Notes: generated by a model not told the origin, from the letters alone. Shown: positions 1-8,493, counted from the stretch's first letter. The stretch is 64,000 nucleotides of DNA from Frankia alni ACN14a (GCF_000058485.1 NC_008278.1:1606962-1670961), one strand, 5' to 3'. Made by a program: numbers and translations.

Positions 1-587
1 ACCTCGACGAACCCGTCCGCGCCGGTGCAGACCACGTTCATGTCGGTGTCCGCGGTGGAGTCCTCGGTGTAGGCGAGGTCGAGCATCGGCTCGCCTCGCA
101 CGACCCCGACGCTCACCGCGGCGACGCTCGTCGTGATCGCCGCCGGCCGGCCGAGCCAGCGGGCGGCATCGACCAGCGCGACGTAGGCGCCGGTGATCGC
201 GGCAGTGCGGGTGCCGCCATCGGCGAGCAGCACGTCGCAGTCGATGGCGATGGTGTTCTCGCCAAGCGCGGCCAGGTCGATGCAGGCCCGCAGGCTGCGC
301 CCGATCAACCGGGAGATCTCGTGCGTGCGCCCCCCGATCCGGCCACGCACCGACTCGCGGTCGTTGCGGGTGTTGGTGGCCCGCGGCAGCATCGAGTACT
401 CGGCTGTCACCCAGCCCAGGCCGCTGCCCTTGCGCCAGCGCGGGACGCCGGTGGTCACGGAGGCGGCGCACAGCACCCTGGTCCTGCCGGCGCTGATCAG
501 CGCCGATCCCTCGGCGTGCTCCTGCCAGCCCCGCTGGATCGTCACCTGCCGGAGATCGTCCGGTTTCCTGCCATCGACTCGTGTCAC
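1..587 (-). CDS. rph: Ribonuclease PH, C-terminus cut off by window edge
   Basis: Phosphorolytic 3'-5' exoribonuclease that trims the 3' ends of tRNA precursors. The GTG start at 587 gives [18 protein letters not shown], the classic N-terminus of the family, and 195 codons are present out of about 240 usual. The conserved substrate-binding stretch [20 protein letters not shown] and the later [17 protein letters not shown] are both visible. The reading frame is open to base 1, so the last 45 or so residues lie outside. It follows the metallo-hydrolase gene on the same strand with a 55-nt gap, and murI lies before that. This is the gene order seen in many actinobacteria, which supports the call. 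Confidence 0.95.
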   Translation of the reverse strand, partial: MTRVDGRKPDDLRQVTIQRGWQEHAEGSALISAGRTRVLCAASVTTGVPRWRKGSGLGWVTAEYSMLPRATNTRNDRESVRGRIGGRTHEISRLIGRSLRACIDLAALGENTIAIDCDVLLADGGTRTAAITGAYVALVDAARWLGRPAAITTSVAAVSVGVVRGEPMLDLAYTEDSTADTDMNVVCTGADGFVE

Positions 588-642
588 GCCCGCGACACTA
601 TCGGCCCGCCCCGGACCGGCCGCCCGGCCCCGCCCGAGCCGG

Positions 643-1389
643 TCAGATCTCGTAGGTGGCCCCGGGCGCGGCGATGGTCAGGTTCCCGTCGAACGCCCCG
701 GCCGCCTCCTCCTCCGAACGGGCGGCGTTGCCCCAGGGGACGAGATGGGTCAGCACCAGCCGCCCCACACCGGCCTTCTGCGCGTGCTCGCCGGCCTCCC
801 GGCCGGTGAGGTGCAGGTCGGGCGGGTTGTCCTCGTCGTCGAGGAAGGATGCCTCGCACAGGAACAGGTCGCTGTCGCGGGCGAGCCGGACGAGCCGGTC
901 ACAGGCGCCGGTGTCGCCCGAGTAGGTGAGCACCCGATCCTCCGCCGTGACCCGGACGCCGTATGCCTCGACCGGGTGCGCCACCCGGGTGAGGTCGATG
1001 CGGAACGGCCCGACGTGCAGGCAGCCGGCGCCGATGGTGCGGAAGTCGTAGATGTCGGCGAGGCTGTCGTCCGGCCACTTCTCGAACGCGCCGCACAGCC
1101 GTTCCTGGGTGTTGATCGGGCCGTAGACGGGCAGCTTGGGCGGCATGCCCTCGGGGTGGTAGCGCCGCGCGTAGGAGTTTGCCACCAGGTCCAGGCAGTG
1201 GTCGCCGTGCAGGTGGCTGAGCAGGACCGCGTCGATGTCGCGCAGGTCGCAGTGCCGCTGCAGTTCGCCCATCGACCCGTTGCCCGCGTCGAGGACGAGA
1301 CGGAACCCGTCCGACTCCACCAGGTACGACGAGCAGGCGGAGGCCGGCCCCGGGTACGTGCCGGAACATCCGAGAATGGTCAGTTTCAC
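643..1389 (-). CDS. Metallo-beta-lactamase-fold phosphodiesterase (Rv1339-like)
   Basis: A 248-aa binuclear-zinc hydrolase of the metallo-beta-lactamase fold. The zinc motif HLHGDH is at residues 59-64, and the ligands later in the fold are in TYSGDTG and LTHLVP. The N-terminus [19 protein letters not shown] resembles the arylsulfatase/tRNase Z-like branch. The position between murI and rph matches Mycobacterium tuberculosis Rv1339, whose family has been linked to cyclic-nucleotide hydrolysis; a cAMP phosphodiesterase role here is inference. The GTG start overlaps the murI stop by four bases (GTGA), so translation is probably coupled. No signal peptide is seen, so it should be cytoplasmic. 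Confidence 0.85.
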   Translation of the reverse strand: MKLTILGCSGTYPGPASACSSYLVESDGFRLVLDAGNGSMGELQRHCDLRDIDAVLLSHLHGDHCLDLVANSYARRYHPEGMPPKLPVYGPINTQERLCGAFEKWPDDSLADIYDFRTIGAGCLHVGPFRIDLTRVAHPVEAYGVRVTAEDRVLTYSGDTGACDRLVRLARDSDLFLCEASFLDDEDNPPDLHLTGREAGEHAQKAGVGRLVLTHLVPWGNAARSEEEAAGAFDGNLTIAAPGATYEI

Positions 1390-2306
1390 CGTGGCACCAC
1401 CGGGCTCTGCTGGGAGGAATCCTGATCCGCCGCGGGTCGGGCGGTCCAGACGGCTGCGGTCGAGGTCCTGGTGGCGGGTGGCGGGGACGGCACCGGAAGG
1501 GACGGCTCCCCGGAGGCCACGGCCGAGACCTGGACGAGTTCGGGCCCTAGGAACCTGCGCCCCACCCGGGTGAACAGCGTGGGGTCACCCGTGGTCAGGA
1601 AGCGGTGGCTGGGTGGCGGTAGGTCAGGGTCACGGAACAGCCCGTCCCGCGCGAGCACCCGGTAGGTGTCCTTCGCCGTCTCCTCGGCACTGCTCACCAA
1701 TGTCACGCCCTCTCCCATCACGAGGCCGATCACCCCGGTCAGCAGCGGGTAATGGGTGCATCCGAGTATCACCGTGTCGACGTCGGCTTCCTGCAACGGT
1801 GCGAGATATGCCTCGGTCAGTCCGAGTAGCTGCCGCCCAGAGGTGATACCCCGCTCGACGAAGTCCACGAACGCGGGGCAGGCGACGCCGGTCAGGTCGA
1901 CGCCCGCGGCGGCGGTGAACGCGTCGTCGTAGGCGCGGCTGCCGATCGTGGCCACCGTGCCGATGACGCCCACCCGACCGCTGCGGGTGGCCGCCACCGC
2001 GCGTCTGGTCGCCGGCATGATCACTTCAACGACCGGGACGCTGTAGCGTTCCCGCGCGTCGCGCAGGCACGCCGCGCTGGCCGTGTTGCAGGCGATCACG
2101 AGCAGCTTCACCCCCTCGTCGACCAGACGATCAAGACACTCGAGGGCGTAGCGGCGTACCTCGGCGATGGGGCGTGGTCCGTAGGGTGCCCGTCCGGTGT
2201 CGCCGAGATAGACCAACGGCTCATGCGGAAGCTGGTCCAGAATGGCGCGCGCCACCGTGAGACCGCCTACTCCGCTGTCGAACACCCCGACCGGCGCGCC
2301 GCTCAT
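1386..2306 (-). CDS. murI: Glutamate racemase
   Basis: Converts L-glutamate to D-glutamate for peptidoglycan. The 306-aa protein has the family signatures: [11 protein letters not shown] at the N-terminus (Asp10/Ser11), the first catalytic cysteine in IACNTASA (Cys73) and the second in LGCTHYPLL (Cys183). The length is slightly above the usual 260-280 aa because of a Pro/Thr-rich tail of about 35 residues. It is the first gene of the murI - metallo-hydrolase - rph cluster and overlaps the next gene by four bases. The ATG at 2306 directly precedes the conserved N-terminus, so the start is secure. Confidence 0.95.
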   Translation of the reverse strand: MSGAPVGVFDSGVGGLTVARAILDQLPHEPLVYLGDTGRAPYGPRPIAEVRRYALECLDRLVDEGVKLLVIACNTASAACLRDARERYSVPVVEVIMPATRRAVAATRSGRVGVIGTVATIGSRAYDDAFTAAAGVDLTGVACPAFVDFVERGITSGRQLLGLTEAYLAPLQEADVDTVILGCTHYPLLTGVIGLVMGEGVTLVSSAEETAKDTYRVLARDGLFRDPDLPPPSHRFLTTGDPTLFTRVGRRFLGPELVQVSAVASGEPSLPVPSPPPATRTSTAAVWTARPAADQDSSQQSPVVPR

Positions 2307-3227
2307 GAGCGATCAGACTAAGCCGGAAACCCGATGCTCACCCTGTGGCTGTCATCACGAAACCTTTGTCCAATACGGGACAGCATGCGCAAGTCGCACA
2401 TCGTGGCGATCTGTCCGGCGCTTCGGGTTGCCTCGCCGCGTGTCATACGTCGTTGCTACCCATGCTCCGGCCCCGGTGTGCCGGGGCCGGACGATGTGTG
2501 GCGGGGTCGACATCCCCTCGGTGGCCCCTGGCCGCAGGGGAATTCGCAAATTCCGGCCGATCGGGTCGGGAACGATCCGGTGCGGGCTCGTCCTCCCGCG
2601 ACGAAAGGTGCCCGACTGGCAGCGGCATACGGGTACAGGGACCTCAAACGGGGTGTACGCTAGAACTGCCTGTAATCGATCAGTGACTAAAAGCTATCGA
2701 CCAGGTAGGTTGAGGACGCGGCTGAGGTGTCCGGGTCGTTCCCATCCGTCCCCGAACCGCGATGCCCCAGTCGCATCCTCGAGCTCGGCGGCGTCCGGTC
2801 GAGGCATCCAGGGAGATGCCCTGACCGGCACCGTCGGGCCAATGTCCGTGCCGCGCGGGCAGCGGCGCCGGAGTGCCCCCGTCCGGCCGCCCGGTCGGGT
2901 CGCGGGTCGGTCCGCAGCGCCGCGCCGGTGGGCGCGATCCGTCCGCGTTTCAGGTTGTGGGTCGTTCCCCGCTGTCCCCCAGTGCCCCTACCATGACGAG
3001 ATGCTGTGATTGTCGCTGCCGTGGGCGGGCAGGTCATCGAGCGCCAGTGGGAGATTTCGGGGCGTCACCAGCGCCGCTGCCAGGGTCGGGTGCCGCCGCT
3101 GACCGCGGCGTCGCGGCCGCCGCCCCAGGACGGACGGAGCAAGCGGGATGATCACTGTCAAACCGCCCTCCCAGCTTGTCGGGTTGGCGTCGATCGAGGT
3201 CGTAGCCCTGTCGAGGGCGATAGGAAC
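2307..3227. other. Intergenic region between divergent genes, no convincing gene
   Basis: About 920 bp between murI (minus) and a small membrane-protein gene (plus). Open frames here have no family resemblance and poor codon quality. The only clear structure is a perfect GC hairpin at 2467-2490. AT-richer patches near 2640-2710 could hold promoters, but no convincing -10/-35 pair was identified. Confidence 0.5.
2467..2490. terminator. Perfect GC-rich hairpin in divergent intergenic region
   Basis: CCGGCCCCGG, a TGTG loop, then CCGGGGCCGG: ten perfectly paired bases with a four-base loop. There is no T tract on either side. It does not lie at the 3' end of any gene called here, so it may terminate an unannotated transcript, act in a leader, or be a protein-binding palindrome. 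Confidence 0.4.
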
Positions 3228-3611
3228 ATGGCTATGGCACGGTTCCTCGCTGCAGGCGCCGCGGGCGTCGCCCTTCTGGTGGCAGGGTTGGTCACCGTGG
3301 CGCTCGTGCTCCCACCCGCATACAGCTACCTGGTCCCGCTCGTCATCATCCTCGTCGTCGTGGGGGTCAACATCACTGCCTGGCTCGTGATCCCGCATGT
3401 TGTCGGCTCGGCGTTCGCTTCGGCGTCCGGGGCCGCCGAGCGGTCGGAGCCCGCGCACTCCGACTCCGCCGGTGGCTCGTCGTCGTTCGGCTTCGCCCCG
3501 GTCGGGTTCGACTGGCCGAGCGGTGACCTCGCCGCCGAACCCAGCGCTGACGAGTGGTCGTCATGCTGGGACTACGCCGGCCGCGACGGTGCCGACGACG
3601 ATCGCTGGTAG
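3228..3611 (+). CDS. Small membrane protein, two predicted helices
   Basis: A 127-aa protein not assigned to a known family. Two hydrophobic segments are visible: FLAAGAAGVALLVAGLVTVA near residues 6-27 and LVPLVIILVVVGVNITAWL near 35-54. A soluble acidic, Ser-rich tail follows, ending in GRDGADDDRW. The ATG at 3228 was chosen because the hydrophobic segment starts directly after it and a GGA-containing stretch precedes it; the frame is open upstream to 3006. It is divergent from murI, and the next gene converges on it from the other strand. The function cannot be inferred from the sequence. Confidence 0.6.
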   Translation: MAMARFLAAGAAGVALLVAGLVTVALVLPPAYSYLVPLVIILVVVGVNITAWLVIPHVVGSAFASASGAAERSEPAHSDSAGGSSSFGFAPVGFDWPSGDLAAEPSADEWSSCWDYAGRDGADDDRW

Positions 3612-3643
3612 GACGGGTCTGCCCAGGTCGGCGGGCGCACGGC

Positions 3644-4072
3644 TCACAGCAGCACGGTGACCAGCGCGGCCAGCCACAGCGAGGCCGCGTGTAGCGACTG
3701 GTCGGCCAGGTACATGCCGTTCATGCCGTTGTCGGCGAGCTCGGCGAAGTCGCCGCCACCCGTCCTGGTCAGCAGCCAGCGCACCGCGGCCCGGCGGTCC
3801 CACAGCGCGTGGCTGACCACCGAGATCACCAGCCCGGCGACAGCCCCGAACGCGGACAGCCGTAGGTCGAGCCCGACCGCCGCCACCGTCACCATCACCA
3901 CGACGACCGCGTGATACGCGGCCAGATGGCGTCCCAACGCCGCCCAGCCGGCCGGGCCCGGCGTCGTCTTCAACCGGGCCTGGGCGTCGGTCTGGCCCAG
4001 CACGTGATCGGCGAGCTGGTGGGCCGCGAACAGGGTCACCACCAGGACCGCGAAGGTGACGGCCCTGGTCAT
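3644..4072 (-). CDS. Integral membrane protein, DUF3307-like
   Basis: A 142-aa protein with about four hydrophobic segments. AAHQLADHVLGQTDAQA near the N-terminus recalls DUF3307-type proteins with their H-x-x-A-D motif. His residues also occur in AAYHAVVVV and VVSHALWDRR, and the C-terminus is hydrophobic. The ATG at 4072 was chosen because hydrophobic sequence begins right after it; the upstream open frame is Arg/Pro-rich and looks non-coding. It converges on the small membrane-protein gene at 3228-3611 with a 32-bp gap. The role is unknown; the family call rests on pattern similarity only. Confidence 0.6.
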   Translation of the reverse strand: MTRAVTFAVLVVTLFAAHQLADHVLGQTDAQARLKTTPGPAGWAALGRHLAAYHAVVVVMVTVAAVGLDLRLSAFGAVAGLVISVVSHALWDRRAAVRWLLTRTGGGDFAELADNGMNGMYLADQSLHAASLWLAALVTVLL

Positions 4073-4412
4073 GAGGTCGGGGCGGGACGTCGGGACGGAG
4101 CTGCGCTCATCGTCATTCCTGCTCTGCGCCCAGCGCCCGGGCGGGCCGGGCGGGCCGGGGACGGCTCGGGGCCGCTCACCGGTGCTCCGTCGGCGGGCGG
4201 CACGCGGCGGGCGGCGCCCGCCGACGCGCACCGGCGGAGTCGGCCGGGACGGCGGGTGCGAGTGCGCACCCGGACTTCCGTCGGGCCGACCGGGTGGACT
4301 CGTCGCCGTTCAGCCTGCGACCCGGCGGGCTGCGACACCGCATCCTGGGACGGCTTTCGCCGGGCCTCGCGTAGTCGGCGGCCACCCGAGCGCCCGACCC
4401 GCCGGAGTCGGG
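4073..4412. other. Intergenic, no gene seen
   Basis: About 340 bp of GC-rich DNA between two minus-strand genes. All six frames are open in places, but the translations are Arg/Pro/Gly-rich shadows. No hairpin or repeat stands out. Confidence 0.5.
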
Positions 4413-5285
4413 TCAGACGAGCCCGGCGCGGCGGCGGGAGGTCTCGGCGACCGCCGACCAGTCCTGTTCGCCCTGGCCGTGCGCGAGTGCCTCGATGAAC
4501 GCGTCACGCAGCACGCCGCCGAAGGGCAGGGGGACGTTGCGCTCCTGGCCCGCGGCCAGCGCGAGGCCGACGTCCTTGAATCCCAGCGGCAGCCGGAAGT
4601 TGACCGGCTCGTAGCTCCTCTTCCCGATCATGCCGCCGTAGCCGGCGAAGACCGGGCCGGCAAACAGGTTGTCGGTCAGCACCTCGATGAACAGGGCCGG
4701 GTCCAACCCGCCCGCCTCGATCACGGTCGTCGCCTCGGCCATCGCCTCGATGGAGCATGCGATCAGGTAGTTGCCGAGGATCTTGACCAGGTTGGCGTGC
4801 GCCGGCGCCTCGCCGACCGTCCAGGTGCGCCGGCCGAGGACGTCGAAGAGCGGCTGCACCTTGGCGATCGTCGCCGGCTCCCCGGCGGTCACGATGGTGA
4901 GGTTGCCCGCGGCCGCGGCCTCCGTCCGGCCGAACACCGGCGCGGCGAGATAGCGCAGCCCCCGTTCGGCGTACTCGCGCGCGGCGCGTTCTGCCAGGGC
5001 AGTGCTGATCGTCGCCATGTTCACGTGCAGGGCGCCGGCGGGCGCCGCGGCCAGCACTGTGGGGTCGAGCAGGCGCTCCGTCACGGCCTGGTCGTCGGCC
5101 AGCATGCTCAGCACGGTCCCGGTCGCGAACGCCTCCTCGATGCTCGCGGCGACGGCGCCGGCCGCGGCCAGCTCGGCCGCGGGCCCGGGGGAGCGGTTCC
5201 AGACCAGCACGGTGTGGCCCGCAGCGACCAGGTTGCGGGCCATGGCGACGCCCATCCCGCCCAGGCCGATGAATCCGATCCTCAT
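4413..5285 (-). CDS. NAD(P)-dependent beta-hydroxyacid dehydrogenase (3-hydroxyisobutyrate dehydrogenase family)
   Basis: A 290-aa oxidoreductase of the 6-phosphogluconate dehydrogenase/3-hydroxyisobutyrate dehydrogenase superfamily. The N-terminal Rossmann motif is RIGFIGLGGMGVAMARNL, and Asn30-Arg31 after the second strand is compatible with NADP preference. The catalytic Lys is probably Lys168, with Asn172, in NLVKILGNYL, matching the K-x3-N pattern of the family. AGNLTIVTAGE marks the middle of the cofactor domain. The substrate is not predictable; glyoxylate/succinic semialdehyde reductases and imine-reductase-like members share this architecture. The ABM monooxygenase gene lies about 100 bp upstream on the same strand, so they could be co-transcribed. 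Confidence 0.9.
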   Translation of the reverse strand: MRIGFIGLGGMGVAMARNLVAAGHTVLVWNRSPGPAAELAAAGAVAASIEEAFATGTVLSMLADDQAVTERLLDPTVLAAAPAGALHVNMATISTALAERAAREYAERGLRYLAAPVFGRTEAAAAGNLTIVTAGEPATIAKVQPLFDVLGRRTWTVGEAPAHANLVKILGNYLIACSIEAMAEATTVIEAGGLDPALFIEVLTDNLFAGPVFAGYGGMIGKRSYEPVNFRLPLGFKDVGLALAAGQERNVPLPFGGVLRDAFIEALAHGQGEQDWSAVAETSRRRAGLV

Positions 5286-5386
5286 CCGTCACGCTCCTGA
5301 CTGCCGGAATTCGGACGCTTCTGTCGGTGACACACCGCAGTCTGGCCCGCCACCGACAGGCAGAGTGGCCGGGGGTCGCCGGGCCG

Positions 5387-5707
5387 TCAGGCGTCGGTGG
5401 CGACGGGAACGCCGGTGCCGGCGGTGAAGGTGATGAACTCGATGCGCGGCGGTCCGGTCAGCAGCGACTGCCGGCCGGCGGCGAAGCGGTGCATGTGTGG
5501 CTGGTTCTCGTGCTCCTCGAAGGCATCGCGGTCCCGGTAGAGCTCGTAGAACAGCCGGGCGTTCGGGTCGCCGGCGACGCGGTGCGTCGTGTAGATCAAC
5601 GTGCGGGGCTCCCGTTCCGCGATGAGGGGCACCGTCTGCGCCACCAGGGCGTCGAACGCGTCCGCAGTGTCCGGGCGAACCTCGAAGCGCACCGTCAGAC
5701 CGAACAT
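5387..5707 (-). CDS. ABM-fold putative quinol/antibiotic monooxygenase
   Basis: A 106-aa protein of the antibiotic biosynthesis monooxygenase family, a dimeric alpha+beta barrel that needs no cofactor. Diagnostic features are the N-terminal FGLTVRFEVRPDTADAFDAL, the REPRTLIYTTHR strand, the FYELYRDRDAFEEHENQPHM stretch with its conserved H-E-x-Q-P-H-like tail, and a length near 100. Members include quinol monooxygenases such as YgiN and many of unknown substrate. The ATG at 5707 is the natural start. The upstream region has two inverted-repeat elements that may be operators. Confidence 0.85.
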   Translation of the reverse strand: MFGLTVRFEVRPDTADAFDALVAQTVPLIAEREPRTLIYTTHRVAGDPNARLFYELYRDRDAFEEHENQPHMHRFAAGRQSLLTGPPRIEFITFTAGTGVPVATDA

Positions 5708-5804
5708 GGCTCCACCTCCGCGACGCAGTCATCGGCAGCGAAGTTCTCACCGTCGCCACATTGTGAGTGACACTGTGTGACCTCACTATAGATCACTGTA
5801 ATGC

Positions 5805-5816
5805 GTCTCGCGAGAC
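5805..5816. promoter_or_regulatory. 12-bp perfect palindrome, possible operator
   Basis: GTCTCGCGAGAC is perfectly self-complementary and sits about 90 bp upstream of the ABM monooxygenase start, next to an AT-richer stretch (CACTATAGATCACTGTAATG). The size and place fit a dimeric repressor site; the regulator is unknown. Confidence 0.35.
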
Positions 5817-5821
5817 TCGCG

Positions 5822-5977
5822 TCACATCGCCGCGGCCCAACCTCGGCAGCCTTGAGTAGTCACCGGGTAGGGCCGTCCGGACCTTGACGCGGGCGGTTGC
5901 GGCGGGGTCGCACGGAACGAGTCGAATCGCTCACCTGATGCAATGAAATGATTACAATTCATCGAGTAGTCGTTCAT
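5822..5977 (-). CDS. Possible 51-aa small protein
   Basis: ATG at 5977 gives MNDYSMNCNHFIASGERFDS, continuing to a Pro/Arg-rich C-terminus. The reason to consider it is a good ribosome-binding site, AGAGGA, seven bases before the ATG, and a non-Arg-rich N-terminus that is unusual for shadow frames in this DNA. No family is recognised. It is divergent from the TGT-like gene and lies upstream of the ABM monooxygenase gene on the same strand. It could be a leader peptide or noise. Confidence 0.3.
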   Translation of the reverse strand: MNDYSMNCNHFIASGERFDSFRATPPQPPASRSGRPYPVTTQGCRGWAAAM

Positions 5978-5979
5978 TG
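5941..5979. promoter_or_regulatory. AT-rich region with overlapping inverted repeats
   Basis: CAATGAA at 5941-5947 is the inverse of TTCATTG at 5973-5979, and a nested ATGAA...TTCAT pair lies inside. The stretch is markedly AT-rich for this genome and sits just upstream of the gene starting at 6011, overlapping the start of the small minus-strand frame. This is consistent with a promoter/operator for one or both. Confidence 0.35.
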
Positions 5980-6010
5980 GTAGATCCTCTGGTGAGGCGG
6001 CGGCGTTTCG

Positions 6011-7141
6011 ATGCTCGCTCCTCGTCCGCCCGGATCGGCGGCGGCTTTCCACCCGGTCCCCGACGGATCAGTTCTGCCTTACCTCACCGACAGTGGCCTC
6101 TCCTTGCTGGACGAGGCCCTGATGATCGTCGGCGGCGCGGTTGTCGCCGGCCGATCCGACCGCTCCGTGATCGGCATCCGGTACCGGAACCAGCCTGTGC
6201 TCGTCGATCCCGCCACGTACCGCACGGCCGAGCAGGCCGCCGCGGAGGGGGACGGGGCCAGCACACCGCCGGGTCTGGACCTGACCGGCGGCGTCGCGGC
6301 TGATCTGCCGGGTGTCGGCGCGTGGCCGGGCTCGTCCGCCAGCCCGGTTCGGCTGCTGGGCGGCCCGGTCATCGCCGTGGCGGACCGGGACGCCCTTGTC
6401 CTGGCGCTGGGTGCCCCGGAGCCGGGTGTCGTGGTGCTTGCGCTGCCGCTCGGTTGGCTGCTGTCGGGAGGCCTGGACACCCTCATCAAGGAGATCATCG
6501 CGGCAGACCGGCCGGTCGCCATCGTCCTCGCCCACCGGAGCAATCCGCTCGATCGCGCCGGGACCGTGGCCGGCCTGGTGGCCCTGCTGCGGGAGACGCG
6601 ACCGGTCCCGATCGGCCTCATCCGCTGCGACGTCTCGGCCATCGGCGCGGTGGCCCACGGCGCGGCTCTCGGAGCGGTGGGGCTTCTCCCCTCGACGCGG
6701 CACCAGTCGTGGCCCGGGGGTGGAGGACGAGCCTCCTCCGATCCCCACCTGTTCGTCCCGGACCTGCTCACGTACGTCCCGGCTGGGCGGCTGCGGGAAC
6801 TGGCAGACGACCATCAGGATCGGCTGCTCGTCTGCGAGTGCCAGGCATGCGACGGCCGCAGTCTGCTGCGCTTCGCCGGCGGGCCGGGGACGATCGCCGA
6901 GCCCTCGCCCGGCAGCCGCGCGGACGGTGGGACCGGGCTGGCGGCGGCGCTGCACAATCTGCACGCCACCGAGGAGATCTCGATCCCGGTGATCGAGTCC
7001 TCGCCGGAGAAACGAGCCGCCTGCTGGAAGCGGATGTGCCTTCAGGCGGTCGACAGGCTGGTGACGGTGCGCGAACGGCGTGGTGACGGGGCCCCGGCGG
7101 TGGGGGCCTGGCTGAGGCAGTGGTGTGACCTGCCGGCGTGA
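6011..7141 (+). CDS. tRNA-guanine transglycosylase-like zinc protein, substrate unknown
   Basis: A 376-aa protein without a secure family. Near the C-terminus it carries CECQAC (Cys275, Cys277, Cys280), followed 35 residues later by LHNLHATEEISIPV (His315). This copies the zinc site of tRNA-guanine transglycosylases (C-x-C-x2-C ... IHNL), where the spacing is usually about 26. The preceding part has alternating hydrophobic strands compatible with a TIM barrel (AIVLAHRS, PIGLIRCDVS, GAVGLLPST). The catalytic Asp of TGT (the family's V-D-x-F-D region) is not apparent; the equivalent segment reads AALGAVGLLPSTRH. It may therefore be a non-catalytic or divergent paralogue of the TGT/DpdA group. 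A GAGG-type ribosome-binding site precedes the ATG. No queuosine or deazaguanine synthesis genes lie nearby. Confidence 0.55.
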   Translation: MLAPRPPGSAAAFHPVPDGSVLPYLTDSGLSLLDEALMIVGGAVVAGRSDRSVIGIRYRNQPVLVDPATYRTAEQAAAEGDGASTPPGLDLTGGVAADLPGVGAWPGSSASPVRLLGGPVIAVADRDALVLALGAPEPGVVVLALPLGWLLSGGLDTLIKEIIAADRPVAIVLAHRSNPLDRAGTVAGLVALLRETRPVPIGLIRCDVSAIGAVAHGAALGAVGLLPSTRHQSWPGGGGRASSDPHLFVPDLLTYVPAGRLRELADDHQDRLLVCECQACDGRSLLRFAGGPGTIAEPSPGSRADGGTGLAAALHNLHATEEISIPVIESSPEKRAACWKRMCLQAVDRLVTVRERRGDGAPAVGAWLRQWCDLPA

Positions 7142-7190
7142 GCCTGCACGGGAGGCCAACGCGTTTGGCCACCCGTCCGGCCGGTCCTGG

Positions 7191-7700
7191 TCAGGGGGCG
7201 GGGAGGGCGGCGAGGGCGGTGGTCACGAGGTGGCGCATGAGCGCCGGGTCCCCGCCGCGGTAGCGCCGCAGGAAGTCCTCGGGTTCGATCAGCATCCGGC
7301 CGGCGGACTCGTGGGTGGTCTCCCACGGGCCGAGCTCGGTGACCCGGGCGGTGCGGATCACCATGTAGGTCCAGTCGTCGGCGCCGAAGTAGTCGGACTC
7401 GATCACCTCGACCGGGTGCAGGACGCCGAGCCGGGCCCGGACCTCCTCCCACGCCTCCCGCCGCACGGTCTCGTCGATCGACGACTCGCCGCGCTGGACA
7501 TGCCCGCCGGGTATGTCCAGTCCGCGGGTCAGCTCGGCGACGACCAGTCGGCCGTCGTCGGCGACCGCCACCACCGACGCGCTCGTCACCCGCTCGAACG
7601 GCGGGTCCGGCGACGGCCCGAGGCACCTCAGCGTCGTTGGCGTCGTTGGGCCGTCCCGCCGGCTCCGCACCGGTCGCCGGTCCTCTCCCGCGGTGGTCAT
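7191..7700 (-). CDS. NUDIX hydrolase with slightly altered Nudix box
   Basis: A 169-aa pyrophosphohydrolase of the Nudix family. The box reads GHVQRGESSIDETVRREAWE (running on into EV). It matches G-x5-E-x7-R-E-U-x2-E-E except for one extra residue between the first Glu and the Arg-Glu pair. IPGGHV and the following strand VEVIESDYFGADDW support the fold. The ATG at 7700 has GGAG seven bases upstream; the open frame continues further but looks non-coding. The substrate is not predictable. It is divergent from the HxlR regulator at 7933. Confidence 0.85.
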   Translation of the reverse strand: MTTAGEDRRPVRSRRDGPTTPTTLRCLGPSPDPPFERVTSASVVAVADDGRLVVAELTRGLDIPGGHVQRGESSIDETVRREAWEEVRARLGVLHPVEVIESDYFGADDWTYMVIRTARVTELGPWETTHESAGRMLIEPEDFLRRYRGGDPALMRHLVTTALAALPAP

Positions 7701-7797
7701 GGCAGGACTCCTTCGGTGGCTGGTGGCTCCACGGTCCTGTCTACCGCGAGGTGCGGGGCGCCGTTGACGTTTCGGCTCATCGCGCACGGTGACTGCG

Positions 7798-7823
7798 TTA
7801 CTGGTCGCTGTTACTGGTCGCTG
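7798..7823. repeat. Perfect 13-bp tandem duplication upstream of HxlR gene
   Basis: TTACTGGTCGCTG occurs twice back to back (7798-7810, 7811-7823) in the divergent promoter region of the NUDIX and HxlR genes. Direct repeats of this size are typical of regulator half-sites, so autoregulation by the HxlR protein is possible but unproven. Confidence 0.5.
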
Positions 7824-7932
7824 GCCCGTCGGGAGGTGATAAGTTTGATTACCGGACCGACACCTTCCGCCGGTTGCCCGGGAGATTCGGGCGGCGGGGC
7901 CGGGTCGGACTGCGGAGCGTGCGGTCGAGGGG

Positions 7933-8379
7933 ATGGTCACCATGGCCGGTGCCGGGCGGGACTGTTCGATCGCCAACGCGCTCGGAGTCGTCGGGGAGCG
8001 GTGGAGCCTGCTCGCGCTGCGCGAGGTGCTGCTCGGTGAGCGCCGTTTCGACCAGATCGCCCGCAACACGGGGGCGAGCCGGGACATCCTCGCGGCGCGG
8101 CTGCGCACCCTCGTCGAGCGCGGGGTGCTGGCCAAGGTGCGGTACCAGGAGCATCCGCCGCGCTACGAGTACGTCCCCACCGAGGCCGGCCGCGCGCTGC
8201 GGCCGATCCTGCTCGGACTGATGGAGTGGGGCGACCGCTACGTCACCGACGGCCCGGGGCCTACCAGGTGGGAGCACGACTGCGGCGCCGAGCTCCATCC
8301 CGAGATGGTGTGCGGGCACTGCCACGCGCCGGTGCTGCCCGGGACGACGACCCTGGTCCGGCTCGGCCAGGTGCGCTGA
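7933..8379 (+). CDS. HxlR-family winged-helix transcriptional regulator
   Basis: A 148-aa regulator. The HxlR signature is clear: CSIANALGVVGERWSLLALR at residues 11-30, GERRFDQIARNTGASRDILA for the recognition region, and YEYVPTEAGRALRPIL for the wing. The N-terminal Cys is a possible redox or electrophile sensor as in other family members. The C-terminus adds CGAELHPEMVCGHCHAPV, a Cys/His-rich stretch that could bind zinc. The P450 gene begins 114 bp downstream on the same strand and may be a target. A 13-bp direct repeat lies about 110 bp upstream. Confidence 0.9.
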   Translation: MVTMAGAGRDCSIANALGVVGERWSLLALREVLLGERRFDQIARNTGASRDILAARLRTLVERGVLAKVRYQEHPPRYEYVPTEAGRALRPILLGLMEWGDRYVTDGPGPTRWEHDCGAELHPEMVCGHCHAPVLPGTTTLVRLGQVR

Positions 8380-8493
8380 CCGCCACCGGCGGGCATCACC
8401 CCGTGGTCGGGGATCGCGGACATCGGTGCGCGACGCCCGCCGGGTGCCGTCCCGGCCGGCCGCGCGCATCCGACCAGAGGCGGGGGGATCGGC

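Noticed and set aside
2242-3009. A 255-codon plus-strand frame between murI and the small membrane-protein gene
   Set aside because: It overlaps the start of murI, is rich in Arg, Pro and Ser, has no ribosome-binding site and no recognisable domain.
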